Assembly (NCBI RefSeq): GCF_014195485.1
Contig: NZ_JACIBU010000001.1
Coordinates: forward strand, 2,790,001-2,854,000
Source of the DNA: Modestobacter versicolor
Lineage (GTDB): Bacteria; Actinomycetota; Actinomycetes; Mycobacteriales; Geodermatophilaceae
Direction of reading: 5' to 3'
DNA length: 64,000 nucleotides
The notes under the pieces are model-generated. The model had not been told where the DNA came from. It worked only from the letters and a program-made list of their open reading frames with translations, and searched no databases. Positions 57,775-64,000 of this stretch are shown in pieces. The number at the start of each line of letters is the position of its first letter. The stretch's first letter is position 1. The translations under genes and the position numbers were made by a program.

Positions 57775-58575
57775 TCAGCCGGTCAGGTCCTGGCTGATCG
57801 TGCGGGCGGCGGCCAGCACCCCGGGGGCCATCGGCCGGACGGCGGCCGGGGAGTCGCCGGGGACGACGACGGACAGCGCGGCGACGACCGTGCCGGCGGC
57901 GGTGATCGGGGCGGCCAGCGAGACGGCGCCGTCGGTGACCTGCTGGTCGCTGACCGCCAGCCCGCTGCGCCGCACCTCGGCCAGCACCCGGCGCAGCCGC
58001 CCCGGGTCGGTGATCGTGTGGTGCGTGTACCGGTGCAGCGGGGCGGCGAGCACCTGCTCCTGGACCGCGGCCGGGGCGTGCGCGAGCAGCACCAGCCCGA
58101 CGCCGGTGGGCGGCATCGCGAACCGGCCGCCGACCTCGGTGAGCACCGCCACGGCGTCCCGGGAGGACAGCCGTTCGACGAAGACCAGCTCGGCGCCGTC
58201 CCGCACCGCCAGCTGCACGTTCTGGTGGGTGGCCTCGTAGAGGTCCTCCATCGACGGCAGCGCAGCCTCCCGGAGCCCCGGGCCGCGCGGCGCCAGCGCA
58301 CCGAGCTCCCACAACCGCAGCCCGACCCGGTAGCGCCCGTCGGCGTCGCGCTCGAGCCCGCCCCAGGTGCCCAGCTCGGCGATCAGCCGGTGGGCGGTCG
58401 ACAGCGGGACGTCGATCTCGCGGGCGATCTCCGACAGCGTGAGGGCCCGGCGCTCGCGGGTGAAGGCGTCCAGCACCGCGAGCAGCTTGCTGCCCGCCGT
58501 CCGCCTGGCCGGCCTGCTGCGCGCCGCCGTCGGTGCCGGTGGTCGACCGTCCGCTCCAGGGCCCCCGTGTCGCAC
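57775..58575 (-). CDS. IclR-family transcriptional regulator
   Basis: 266 residues from GTG 58575, which has GAGGGGA upstream. The winged helix-turn-helix is SKLLAVLDAFTRERRALTLS with EIAREIDVPLSTAHRLIAEL (about 30-75). The effector domain (about 90-260) includes LYEATHQNVQLAVRDGAELV and GVGLVLLAHAP, and the VSDQQVTDGAVSLAAPI segment typical of IclR sensor domains. It is likely to control the neighbouring PHP hydrolase or itself; the effector is unknown. Divergent from the LOG gene. Confidence 0.92.
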   Translation of the reverse strand: MRHGGPGADGRPPAPTAARSRPARRTAGSKLLAVLDAFTRERRALTLSEIAREIDVPLSTAHRLIAELGTWGGLERDADGRYRVGLRLWELGALAPRGPGLREAALPSMEDLYEATHQNVQLAVRDGAELVFVERLSSRDAVAVLTEVGGRFAMPPTGVGLVLLAHAPAAVQEQVLAAPLHRYTHHTITDPGRLRRVLAEVRRSGLAVSDQQVTDGAVSLAAPITAAGTVVAALSVVVPGDSPAAVRPMAPGVLAAARTISQDLTG

Positions 58576-58724
58576 GCCAGCACTCCCCTCGCCGGACGAG
58601 GAGAGGACGACGGTGCCCGCTCCTCGCCGGCCAGCGTTCCACGTGCAACCTCCCCGACGGGACCCCGCGGGCACCGATTCCGGTGGGCCGGAGGACCGGG
58701 AGCGGCCTGGCCCGGCGGGCTGCC

Positions 58725-58730
58725 TAGGGT
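58725..58730 (+). promoter_or_regulatory. Candidate -10 box for leaderless LOG transcript
   Basis: TAGGGT is seven bases before GTG 58738 and no ribosome site precedes that GTG. Confidence 0.45.
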
Positions 58731-58737
58731 CGGCGGC

Positions 58738-59307
58738 GTGCGCATCGCCGTCTTCACCGGCTCCCAGGCCGGGCCGCCCTCCCACCAGGCCGCCGCCGCC
58801 ACCTTCGCCACCGACCTGGCCCGTGCCGGGGTCGGCATCGTCTACGGCGGCGGCGACGTCGGCCTGATGGGCGTCGTCGCCGACGCGGCGCTGGCCGCCG
58901 GTGGCGAGGTGGTCGGCGTGATCCCGCAGCACCTGGTCGACGACGAGGTGGCGCACCGCGGCCTCCCCCGGCTCGAGGTCGTGCAGACGATGCACGAGCG
59001 CAAGGCGGTGATGGCCGACCTCGCCGACGCCTTCGTCGCCCTGCCCGGCGCCGCCGGCACGCTGGAGGAGCTCTTCGAGGCCTGGACCTGGGGGATGCTC
59101 GGGCTGCACGCCAAGCCGACGGCGTTCCTGGACGTCGAGGGCTTCTGGCAGCCGCAGCTCGACCAGCTGCGCCGGATGGTCGACGACGGCTACCTGGCCG
59201 CCAACCGGCTCGAGGCGCTCGGCGTGGTGCACGACGCCGCGGAGCTGCTCGCCTTCGTCGACGGCTATCAGCACCCGGCCCGGAAGTGGACGCCACCGGC
59301 CGCCTGA
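58738..59307 (+). CDS. LOG-family (TIGR00730-like) nucleotide phosphoribohydrolase
   Basis: 189 residues from GTG 58738. RIAVFTGSQAGPP, IVYGGGDVGLMGVVADAAL and GVIPQHLVDDEVAH are typical of LOG proteins, often misnamed lysine decarboxylases, which release free bases from cytokinin-type nucleoside monophosphates. The active-site loop, normally P-G-G-x-G-T-x-x-E, reads LPGAAGTLEE with alanine in place of the second glycine. The usual TMHERKAVM and FEAWTWGMLG segments are present. Confidence 0.88.
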   Translation: MRIAVFTGSQAGPPSHQAAAATFATDLARAGVGIVYGGGDVGLMGVVADAALAAGGEVVGVIPQHLVDDEVAHRGLPRLEVVQTMHERKAVMADLADAFVALPGAAGTLEELFEAWTWGMLGLHAKPTAFLDVEGFWQPQLDQLRRMVDDGYLAANRLEALGVVHDAAELLAFVDGYQHPARKWTPPAA

Positions 59308-59340
59308 TTGCCGGGCACCAGAGGTGGGCACCGGGTCCGC

Positions 59341-59526
59341 ATGCGACTGAAGACCACCCTCGCCGCTCTCGCCATCGCCGGCACGACCGCGCTCACCGGC
59401 TGCGCCGGCAGCAACACCGACCTGCAGCGCGGCGAGACCAACTGCGACGGCGGCGACACCAACTCGCAGGACCAGAACTGCAGCCAGGACGGCGGCAGCA
59501 GCCCGGACCCGGCCGAGAACACCTGA
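59341..59526 (+). CDS. Small lipoprotein (61 residues)
   Basis: ATG 59341. The signal peptide MRLKTTLAALAIAGTTALTG is followed by Cys, giving a good lipobox (ALTG-C). The mature part is about 40 residues, polar and rich in Asp, Gln, Asn and Gly with two further cysteines (TNCDGG, QNCSQD) that may pair. No family is recognised. Lies 19 bases before the next start. Confidence 0.75.
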   Translation: MRLKTTLAALAIAGTTALTGCAGSNTDLQRGETNCDGGDTNSQDQNCSQDGGSSPDPAENT

Positions 59527-59532
59527 CCCGCC

Positions 59533-59538
59533 TACCGT
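59533..59538 (+). promoter_or_regulatory. Candidate -10 box for leaderless flavoprotein transcript
   Basis: TACCGT is seven bases before GTG 59546, with no Shine-Dalgarno sequence. Confidence 0.4.
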
Positions 59539-59545
59539 TCGCGGC

Positions 59546-60661
59546 GTGGAGCACGCGGACGTCGTCGTGGTGGGTGGTGGCCCGGCGGGTGCCGCCTGCG
59601 CGGCCGCGGTCCGCCGGGCGCGGCCGGACGCCGACGTCCTGGTGCTCGACCGCGCCGGATTCCCGCGCGACAAGGTGTGCGGCGACGGCATCGCCCCCGA
59701 GGCGCTCGACGTCCTGGGCGGCCTGGGGATCGACGTCCCGGCGCTGACCGACGGCTTCCCGGCCGTGCCGCGGCTGCGCCTGCAGGGCCCGCGCGGGACG
59801 ACGGTCGAGCGGACGACCCACCGGCCCTCCGTGGTGGTGCCCCGGGCGGTGCTGGACGGGCGGTTGCTGGCGCAGGTGCTGGCCGGCGGGGTGCGGTTCC
59901 AGCGGCACACCGTGCGCTCGATCGCCGTCCACCCCACGCACGTCGAGGTCGACGGCCGGTTCACGGCGCCGGTGCTGGTGGGTGCGGACGGCGCGGAGTC
60001 CGTCGTCCGGCGCGCGCTGGGCATCGCGCCCAACGCGCCGGACCGGCTGGCCGTCGCGATCCGCGGCTACGCGCCGGTGCCGGCGGGTGCCGAGGGCGTG
60101 CAGGTGGTGACGACGACCGAGCAGCGCTGGCCGGCCTACGCCTGGTCGTTCCCGCTGGGCGACGGCCGGGCCAACGTGGGCTACGGCGAGCTGGTGTCCG
60201 CCGGGGTGACTCGTGCGGAACTGGTCGCCGGGCTGCACCGGCTGCTGCCCGGCGTCGAGCCGGGCGATCTGCGGGCGCACCGGCTGCCGTTGTCGACCGG
60301 GCGGCCGAGGCTGCCCGACGGGCGGGTGCTGCTGGCCGGGGACGCGCAGTCGCTGATCAACCCGCTGACCGGCGAGGGCATCTTCTACGCCGTGCTGTCC
60401 GGCGCGCTGGCCGGTGCCGCGTCGGCGCACGGTGCGCAGGCCGGGCAGGTGCACCGGCGGCTGCTGCGCCGGCGCCTCGGGGCGCACCTGCGGTCGTCGG
60501 GGCTCGCCTCGCAGCTGAGCCGGTGGCCGGTGCTGATGGACGCCGCCGTCCGCGCGGCGACCGAGGACCAGCGGGTCTTCGACGACGTCGTGGCGCTGGG
60601 CCTGGCCGACGGCCGGCTGACCGCCCGCACGCTGGCTGCCACGGTGCGCCGGGTCCGCTAG
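59546..60661 (+). CDS. Geranylgeranyl-reductase-family FAD oxidoreductase
   Basis: 371 residues from GTG 59546. FAD-binding VVVGGGPAGAACAAAV at the N-terminus, FPRDKVCGDGIAPEAL, VGADGAESVVRRALGI and LAGDAQSLINPLTGEGI are the standard motifs of this family. Members reduce isoprenoid double bonds, for example in menaquinone (MenJ-type) or archaeal-type lipids. Menaquinone side-chain reduction is a reasonable guess for an actinobacterium. The TAG stop overlaps that of the opposing GGDEF gene in a CTAG tetramer. Confidence 0.88.
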   Translation: MEHADVVVVGGGPAGAACAAAVRRARPDADVLVLDRAGFPRDKVCGDGIAPEALDVLGGLGIDVPALTDGFPAVPRLRLQGPRGTTVERTTHRPSVVVPRAVLDGRLLAQVLAGGVRFQRHTVRSIAVHPTHVEVDGRFTAPVLVGADGAESVVRRALGIAPNAPDRLAVAIRGYAPVPAGAEGVQVVTTTEQRWPAYAWSFPLGDGRANVGYGELVSAGVTRAELVAGLHRLLPGVEPGDLRAHRLPLSTGRPRLPDGRVLLAGDAQSLINPLTGEGIFYAVLSGALAGAASAHGAQAGQVHRRLLRRRLGAHLRSSGLASQLSRWPVLMDAAVRAATEDQRVFDDVVALGLADGRLTARTLAATVRRVR

Positions 60662-61683
60662 GGCACGCGGGCGACCTCGACGCGGCCCCGGCCGGCGCGC
60701 TTGGCGGTGTAGAGGGCGGCGTCGGCCGCGGCGTACAGCTCCTCCAGGCCGACGGCGTGCGACGGGGCGTGCGCGACCCCGAGGCTGACCGAGATCGCCA
60801 GCAGGCTGCCGTCGGGCAGCACGAGCGGGGAGGACCGGACGGCGTCCAGCACCTCGGTGGCGCGCCGGACGGCGACGTCGGACGGGCAGTCGGGCAGCAG
60901 GACGGCGAGCTCGTCGCCGCCCATCCGGCTGAGCACGGCGTCCCCGGCGCGGACCACGGCGCGCAGCACGCCGGCGATGTGCGCCAGGGCGTCGTCGCCG
61001 ACGGGGTGGCCGTGCTGGTCGTTGATGGCCTTGAAGGAGTCGACGTCCACCAGCACCAGGGCGGTGCCCAGCGGTGCGAGCTGGGTGGTGAGCGCCCGGC
61101 CCATCGCCTCGTCGAGCACCCGGCGGTTGACCAGGCCGGTGAGCGAGTCGGTGGTGGCCTGGGTCTGCAGCAGGACCACGAGGCGGTCGTGGGTCTCGGC
61201 GGAGCGGACCAGCATCACCGCCATGACGGCGAGCACGGCGCCGAAGAAGCTGAGGTCGCTGATCGCGTGGCCCAGGGGCTCGAGGTGGAACAGCACCACG
61301 GCGTCACCGGTGATCGCGACGGCGGTGACCAGCGCGACCGCGGACCGGCGGAGGTTCACCCCGGCCCAGAGCACGGGGAAGGCGAGGAACGCCTGGGCGC
61401 CGGCCGAGGGGTCCTCGGTGATCCAGTTCATCAGGCAGCACAGGAGCGCGCCGATGACGGCGATCAGCACGTAGCCGCCGCGGCGGTCGATCGTCTCCGG
61501 GGTGGACAGCTGGTAGGCCAGCGCGAGGAAGCCGAGCACGACGGCGGTGACCCAGGAGGCGATCGTGCCCGTCGTGGTGACGGCGTTCGGGCCGAACAGC
61601 GAGAAGACCAGCATCGTGACGGCGCAGACCAGCAGCACCAGGACGGCGGTCCTGGCTGCTGCTCGAGGGTCACGCGCCCTCAT
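60658..61683 (-). CDS. Membrane GGDEF-domain protein (probable diguanylate cyclase)
   Basis: 341 residues from ATG 61683 (GTG 61701 is possible). Six or so membrane helices fill the first 165 residues. The GGDEF domain has DSLTGLVNRRVLDEAM, VDVDSFKAINDQHGH, and the signature GGDEL (Leu for Phe). The residue pattern RAGD lies six, not five, residues before GGDEL, so the inhibitory site is probably not functional. The rest (SVSLGVAH, AADAALYTAKRAGRG) is typical. It stands apart from the cyclic-di-GMP pair at 31.9-37.2 kb. Convergent overlap with the flavoprotein gene. Confidence 0.88.
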   Translation of the reverse strand: MRARDPRAAARTAVLVLLVCAVTMLVFSLFGPNAVTTTGTIASWVTAVVLGFLALAYQLSTPETIDRRGGYVLIAVIGALLCCLMNWITEDPSAGAQAFLAFPVLWAGVNLRRSAVALVTAVAITGDAVVLFHLEPLGHAISDLSFFGAVLAVMAVMLVRSAETHDRLVVLLQTQATTDSLTGLVNRRVLDEAMGRALTTQLAPLGTALVLVDVDSFKAINDQHGHPVGDDALAHIAGVLRAVVRAGDAVLSRMGGDELAVLLPDCPSDVAVRRATEVLDAVRSSPLVLPDGSLLAISVSLGVAHAPSHAVGLEELYAAADAALYTAKRAGRGRVEVARVP

Positions 61684-61788
61684 CGACCCGGTGATCTGCA
61701 CCCACTGGTCTTCGGCATCCCCGGGAGATTGCTGGGGCGCAACCGAATCCGGACCGACCCCTACGGGTGAGACCCGGTCGATCGACTG

Positions 61789-61876
61789 CGGAGGGCGTGG
61801 GATTCGAACCCACGAGGAGCTGTGAACCCCTAGCGGTTTTCAAGACCGCCGCCATCGGCCACTAGGCGAGCCCTCC
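61789..61876 (-). tRNA. tRNA-Ser (anticodon UGA)
   Basis: 88 nucleotides. The acceptor arms GGAGGGC (61876-61870) and GCCCTCC (61796-61790) pair perfectly, with discriminator G. The anticodon loop is CTTGAAA between GCGGT and ACCGC. A long variable arm (TAGGGGTTCACAGCTCCTC) marks a class II tRNA, and the T arm is GTGGG-TTCGAAT-CCCAC. CCA is not encoded. It is not tRNA-Sec: its acceptor stem and anticodon are serine-type. Confidence 0.95.
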
Positions 61877-62068
61877 TGGCGCCCGAAAGGCTAGCGCCCC
61901 ACGGGCCACCTGCTCCCCAGGACGGGGCACGAGGCCCAGACCACAGCGCCCCGAGGCCCCACTAGGGCATGATGGGGGCGCTGGCGGTGTTCCAACCGAG
62001 CGATGGTCCGCGCACGCGCGCGTCGACCTCCCACCGCCTGATCCCTCAGCGAAGGACACCCCCTGTCT

Positions 62069-63850
62069 GTGACAGTCCCGCAGCAAGGCCCCGCACGTCG
62101 CCGTGAGCGCAGCGCCGCACGCCAGACCGCCGCCCGCGACGCCGACCGGACCGCCGCCCGCGACGAGAAGCGCGCCCAGCAGATCTGGGTCGACGGCGCC
62201 GCCCCCGAGCTGCCCACCCGGGCGACCCGCCCCGAGAAGGTCTTCTTTCACCTCGGCCCCACCAACTCCGGCAAGACCTACGACTCGCTGCAGGCGCTGG
62301 CCGCCACCGGCTCGGGCGTCTACGCCGCGCCGCTGCGCCAGCTGGCGCACGAGGCCTACGCCAAGCTCTCCGCCCAGCTCCCGGCGGGCACCGTCGGCCT
62401 GTCGACCGGCGAGGAGGAGATCGACCCGTTCGCGCCGATCGTCTGCTGCACCGTCGAGAAGGCCCCCGACCGCGGCGAGCTGCTGGTCCTGGACGAGTCG
62501 CACTGGGTCACCGACCCCGACCGCGGCCACCACTGGGCCCGGCTGCTGCTCACCGGCGAGTACCGCGAGATGCACCTGATCTCGGCGGCCGAGGCCTACC
62601 TGGTGCTCCGGCCGCTGGTCGCCGACGCCGAGCACATCGAGGTCGTCAACCACAAGCGGCTGTCCCGGCTCGACGTCCTCAAGGGCCCGGTCCGGCCCGA
62701 CGGCGTCCGCCCGCAGACCCTGGTCGTCGCGTTCTCCCGCAAGTCGGTCTACGCCGTCGCCGCCGAGCTCGACCAGCACCGCCCCGGCAAGGTCGGCGTC
62801 CTGTACGGCGCCCTGCCGCCGGCCACCCGCCGCGACGTGATCGAGCGGTTCACCACCGGTGAGCTCGACGTGCTGGTCACCACCGACGTCATCGGCCACG
62901 GCATCAACGTGCCGGCCACCACCGTGCTGTTCGCCGACACCACCAAGTTCGACGGCCAGGAGCTGCGGCCGCTGCGCACCTGGGAGGTCGCCCAGATCGC
63001 CGGCCGCGCCGGCCGGTACGGCCTCACCGGGCACGGCCAGGTCGGCATCCTCATCGGCATCAGCGGGATGAAGCCGGTCGGTGCGCTGGTCGGCGCCGGT
63101 GCCGCGGTGGCCCGCGGCGACGAGATGAGCGACCTGCCCAAGCGCGCGCCCCGGCTCCGCCCCGAGCTCGAGGACCTGGGTGCCCACGAGGCGGTCGACC
63201 TGCCCGAGGCGCTCACCCGCTGGATGGCGTGGGCCCGGGCCGCGACCCGCGACCAGGCGATGACCGCCGACGACGTCACCAGCCTCGTGCTGCGGGTGCA
63301 CGCCCTGCTGCCGCTGCTGAAGGGCCCGCTCGGCGCGGCCGGCGACCTGGACACCGTCTGGCGGCTGGTCAACCTGGCCATCGACTACAACCCGCCGCGG
63401 CGCACCCGCTGGCTGGTGCTGGCCAAGGCCGCGCTGCAGCACGCGGTCGGCATCCCGGTGCCGCCGGAGACGGTCCTGCCCGACCTGCCGGTGGGCGGGA
63501 GCGTCGAGGAGTTCGAGCAGACCGCCGCCGCCGCGCGCGACGCGCAGACCCTGCTCCGCCAGTTCCCCGGCGTCGCCGGGCTGACCAGCGACGACGCCGC
63601 CTGGGTCGAGGAGGAGTGCTCCGAGACCATCACCGAGATGTTGCCGGGCGCGATCTCGCTCGGCCGGTCCGGCAAGTGCACCGACTGCGGGACGGCGATC
63701 GCCCCGTGGTTCACCACCTGCCGGCCGTGCAGCACCCGTGGCCCCGGCCGCGGCGCCGCACCGCGGGACGCCGCCGGCCGCGGCTCCCGGCGTCCGGGCT
63801 CCCGCTCCGGCGCCCGCCAGGGGCGCCGCCCCAGCCGCAGCGGTCGCTGA
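62069..63850 (+). CDS. SUV3-like superfamily 2 RNA helicase with C-terminal zinc ribbon
   Basis: 593 residues from GTG 62069. The N-terminus is basic and helical. The helicase core has FFHLGPTNSGKTYDS (Walker A, about 64-78), LDESHWVTD (DExH), AFSRKSVYAVA, VLYGALPPATRR, TTDVIGHGINV and QIAGRAGRYG. GPTNSGKT and the order of motifs resemble the mitochondrial RNA helicase SUV3 rather than typical bacterial DEAD-box proteins. Near the C-terminus CTDCGTAIAPWFTTCRPC is a zinc ribbon, followed by a Gly/Arg-rich tail (RGPGRGAAPRDAAGRG...). It likely unwinds RNA, perhaps in decay or ribosome maturation. Confidence 0.85.
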   Translation: MTVPQQGPARRRERSAARQTAARDADRTAARDEKRAQQIWVDGAAPELPTRATRPEKVFFHLGPTNSGKTYDSLQALAATGSGVYAAPLRQLAHEAYAKLSAQLPAGTVGLSTGEEEIDPFAPIVCCTVEKAPDRGELLVLDESHWVTDPDRGHHWARLLLTGEYREMHLISAAEAYLVLRPLVADAEHIEVVNHKRLSRLDVLKGPVRPDGVRPQTLVVAFSRKSVYAVAAELDQHRPGKVGVLYGALPPATRRDVIERFTTGELDVLVTTDVIGHGINVPATTVLFADTTKFDGQELRPLRTWEVAQIAGRAGRYGLTGHGQVGILIGISGMKPVGALVGAGAAVARGDEMSDLPKRAPRLRPELEDLGAHEAVDLPEALTRWMAWARAATRDQAMTADDVTSLVLRVHALLPLLKGPLGAAGDLDTVWRLVNLAIDYNPPRRTRWLVLAKAALQHAVGIPVPPETVLPDLPVGGSVEEFEQTAAAARDAQTLLRQFPGVAGLTSDDAAWVEEECSETITEMLPGAISLGRSGKCTDCGTAIAPWFTTCRPCSTRGPGRGAAPRDAAGRGSRRPGSRSGARQGRRPSRSGR

Positions 63851-63872
63851 CCGCGCACGCCCCGTCGAACGG

Positions 63873-63893
63873 CCCCGCTGCCCGGCGGCGGGG
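63873..63893. terminator. Bidirectional hairpin between helicase and end gene
   Basis: ccccgctgcc (63873-63882) and ggcggcgggg (63884-63893) pair along ten positions with one G-T pair; the loop opens two inner pairs. It lies between convergent stops at 63850 and 63898. Confidence 0.55.
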
Positions 63894-63897
63894 TCTC

Positions 63898-64000
63898 CTA
63901 CTGGTCGACCGTCACGTCGTTGAACGGCAGCCGCGGCTCGACCCACGGGAAGACGACGAACAGCAGCAGCGCCACGACGGCGAGCACCAGCACGAGGGCC
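63898..64000 (-). CDS. C-terminal end of a membrane protein (partial)
   Basis: The TAG at 63898-63900 (minus strand) ends a frame open to the window edge. The visible 33 residues are one hydrophobic helix (LVLVLAVVALLLFVVFPWVE) and a short tail FNDVTVDQ. The protein continues beyond the window, so its family cannot be told. Confidence 0.6.
   Translation of the reverse strand, partial: ALVLVLAVVALLLFVVFPWVEPRLPFNDVTVDQ

Overview
The window is very GC-rich, gene-dense chromosomal DNA from a high-GC actinobacterium. The best fit is the family Geodermatophilaceae (Blastococcus, Geodermatophilus or Modestobacter). Supporting signs are the codon bias, frequent GTG starts, many ATGA, GTGA and TGATG gene junctions, a glucosyl-3-phosphoglycerate synthase, an NDMA-dependent alcohol dehydrogenase, and above all a formate dehydrogenase whose selenocysteine position is a UAG codon. 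UAG-encoded selenocysteine has been reported from this family. I see no prophage, insertion sequence or CRISPR array.

Layout. (1) 1-21.9 kb: an envelope/exopolysaccharide locus. It holds an LCP ligase tail, a Wzc-like co-polymerase with a broken Walker A motif (minus strand), then a tightly overlapping plus-strand run: Wzy-like polymerase, glycosyltransferase, flippase, two glycosyltransferases, an A-T-TE NRPS-like enzyme and a GH71-like glucanase. Opposing these are two giant secreted PIG-L deacetylases with galactose-binding-like repeats and an acyltransferase-SGNH fusion. (2) 22.2-27.8 kb: a three-gene formate dehydrogenase operon with the in-frame UAG followed by a SECIS-like hairpin. (3) 28.3-30.3 kb: an SGNH hydrolase and an acyltransferase as separate genes. 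(4) 30.5-31.8 kb: small zinc-binding proteins, one apparently starting at AUC. (5) 31.9-40.9 kb: an overlapping operon opened by two cyclic-di-GMP proteins with reciprocally degenerate GGDEF and EAL domains, followed by an MBL hydrolase, a DedA protein and a membrane phosphodiesterase-like protein. (6) 41.1-46.7 kb: gpgS, then a second A-T-TE synthetase coupled to its own phosphopantetheinyl transferase, and a HAD phosphatase. (7) 46.8-64 kb: mostly housekeeping and accessory genes: NDMA-dependent ADH, two TetR regulators, menB, an EEP hydrolase, NUDIX/CoA-binding/MetY operon, VOC, NIPSNAP, a Tat-exported PHP hydrolase, IclR, LOG, a lipoprotein, a geranylgeranyl-reductase-like flavoprotein, a GGDEF protein, tRNA-Ser(UGA), and a SUV3-like helicase.

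How the genes work together (inference). Region 1 has the parts of a Wzx/Wzy polysaccharide pathway with surface tailoring by deacetylation, acylation and glucan cleavage; the initiating sugar-phosphate transferase is not in view and may lie left of the window. The A-T-TE enzyme inside this run suggests that an amino or organic acid unit is activated alongside the polymer, and the transferase at 45.2-45.9 kb is the only carrier-protein activator seen here. Cyclic-di-GMP proteins (31.9-37.2 and 60.7 kb) could control surface polymer output, though no direct link is visible.
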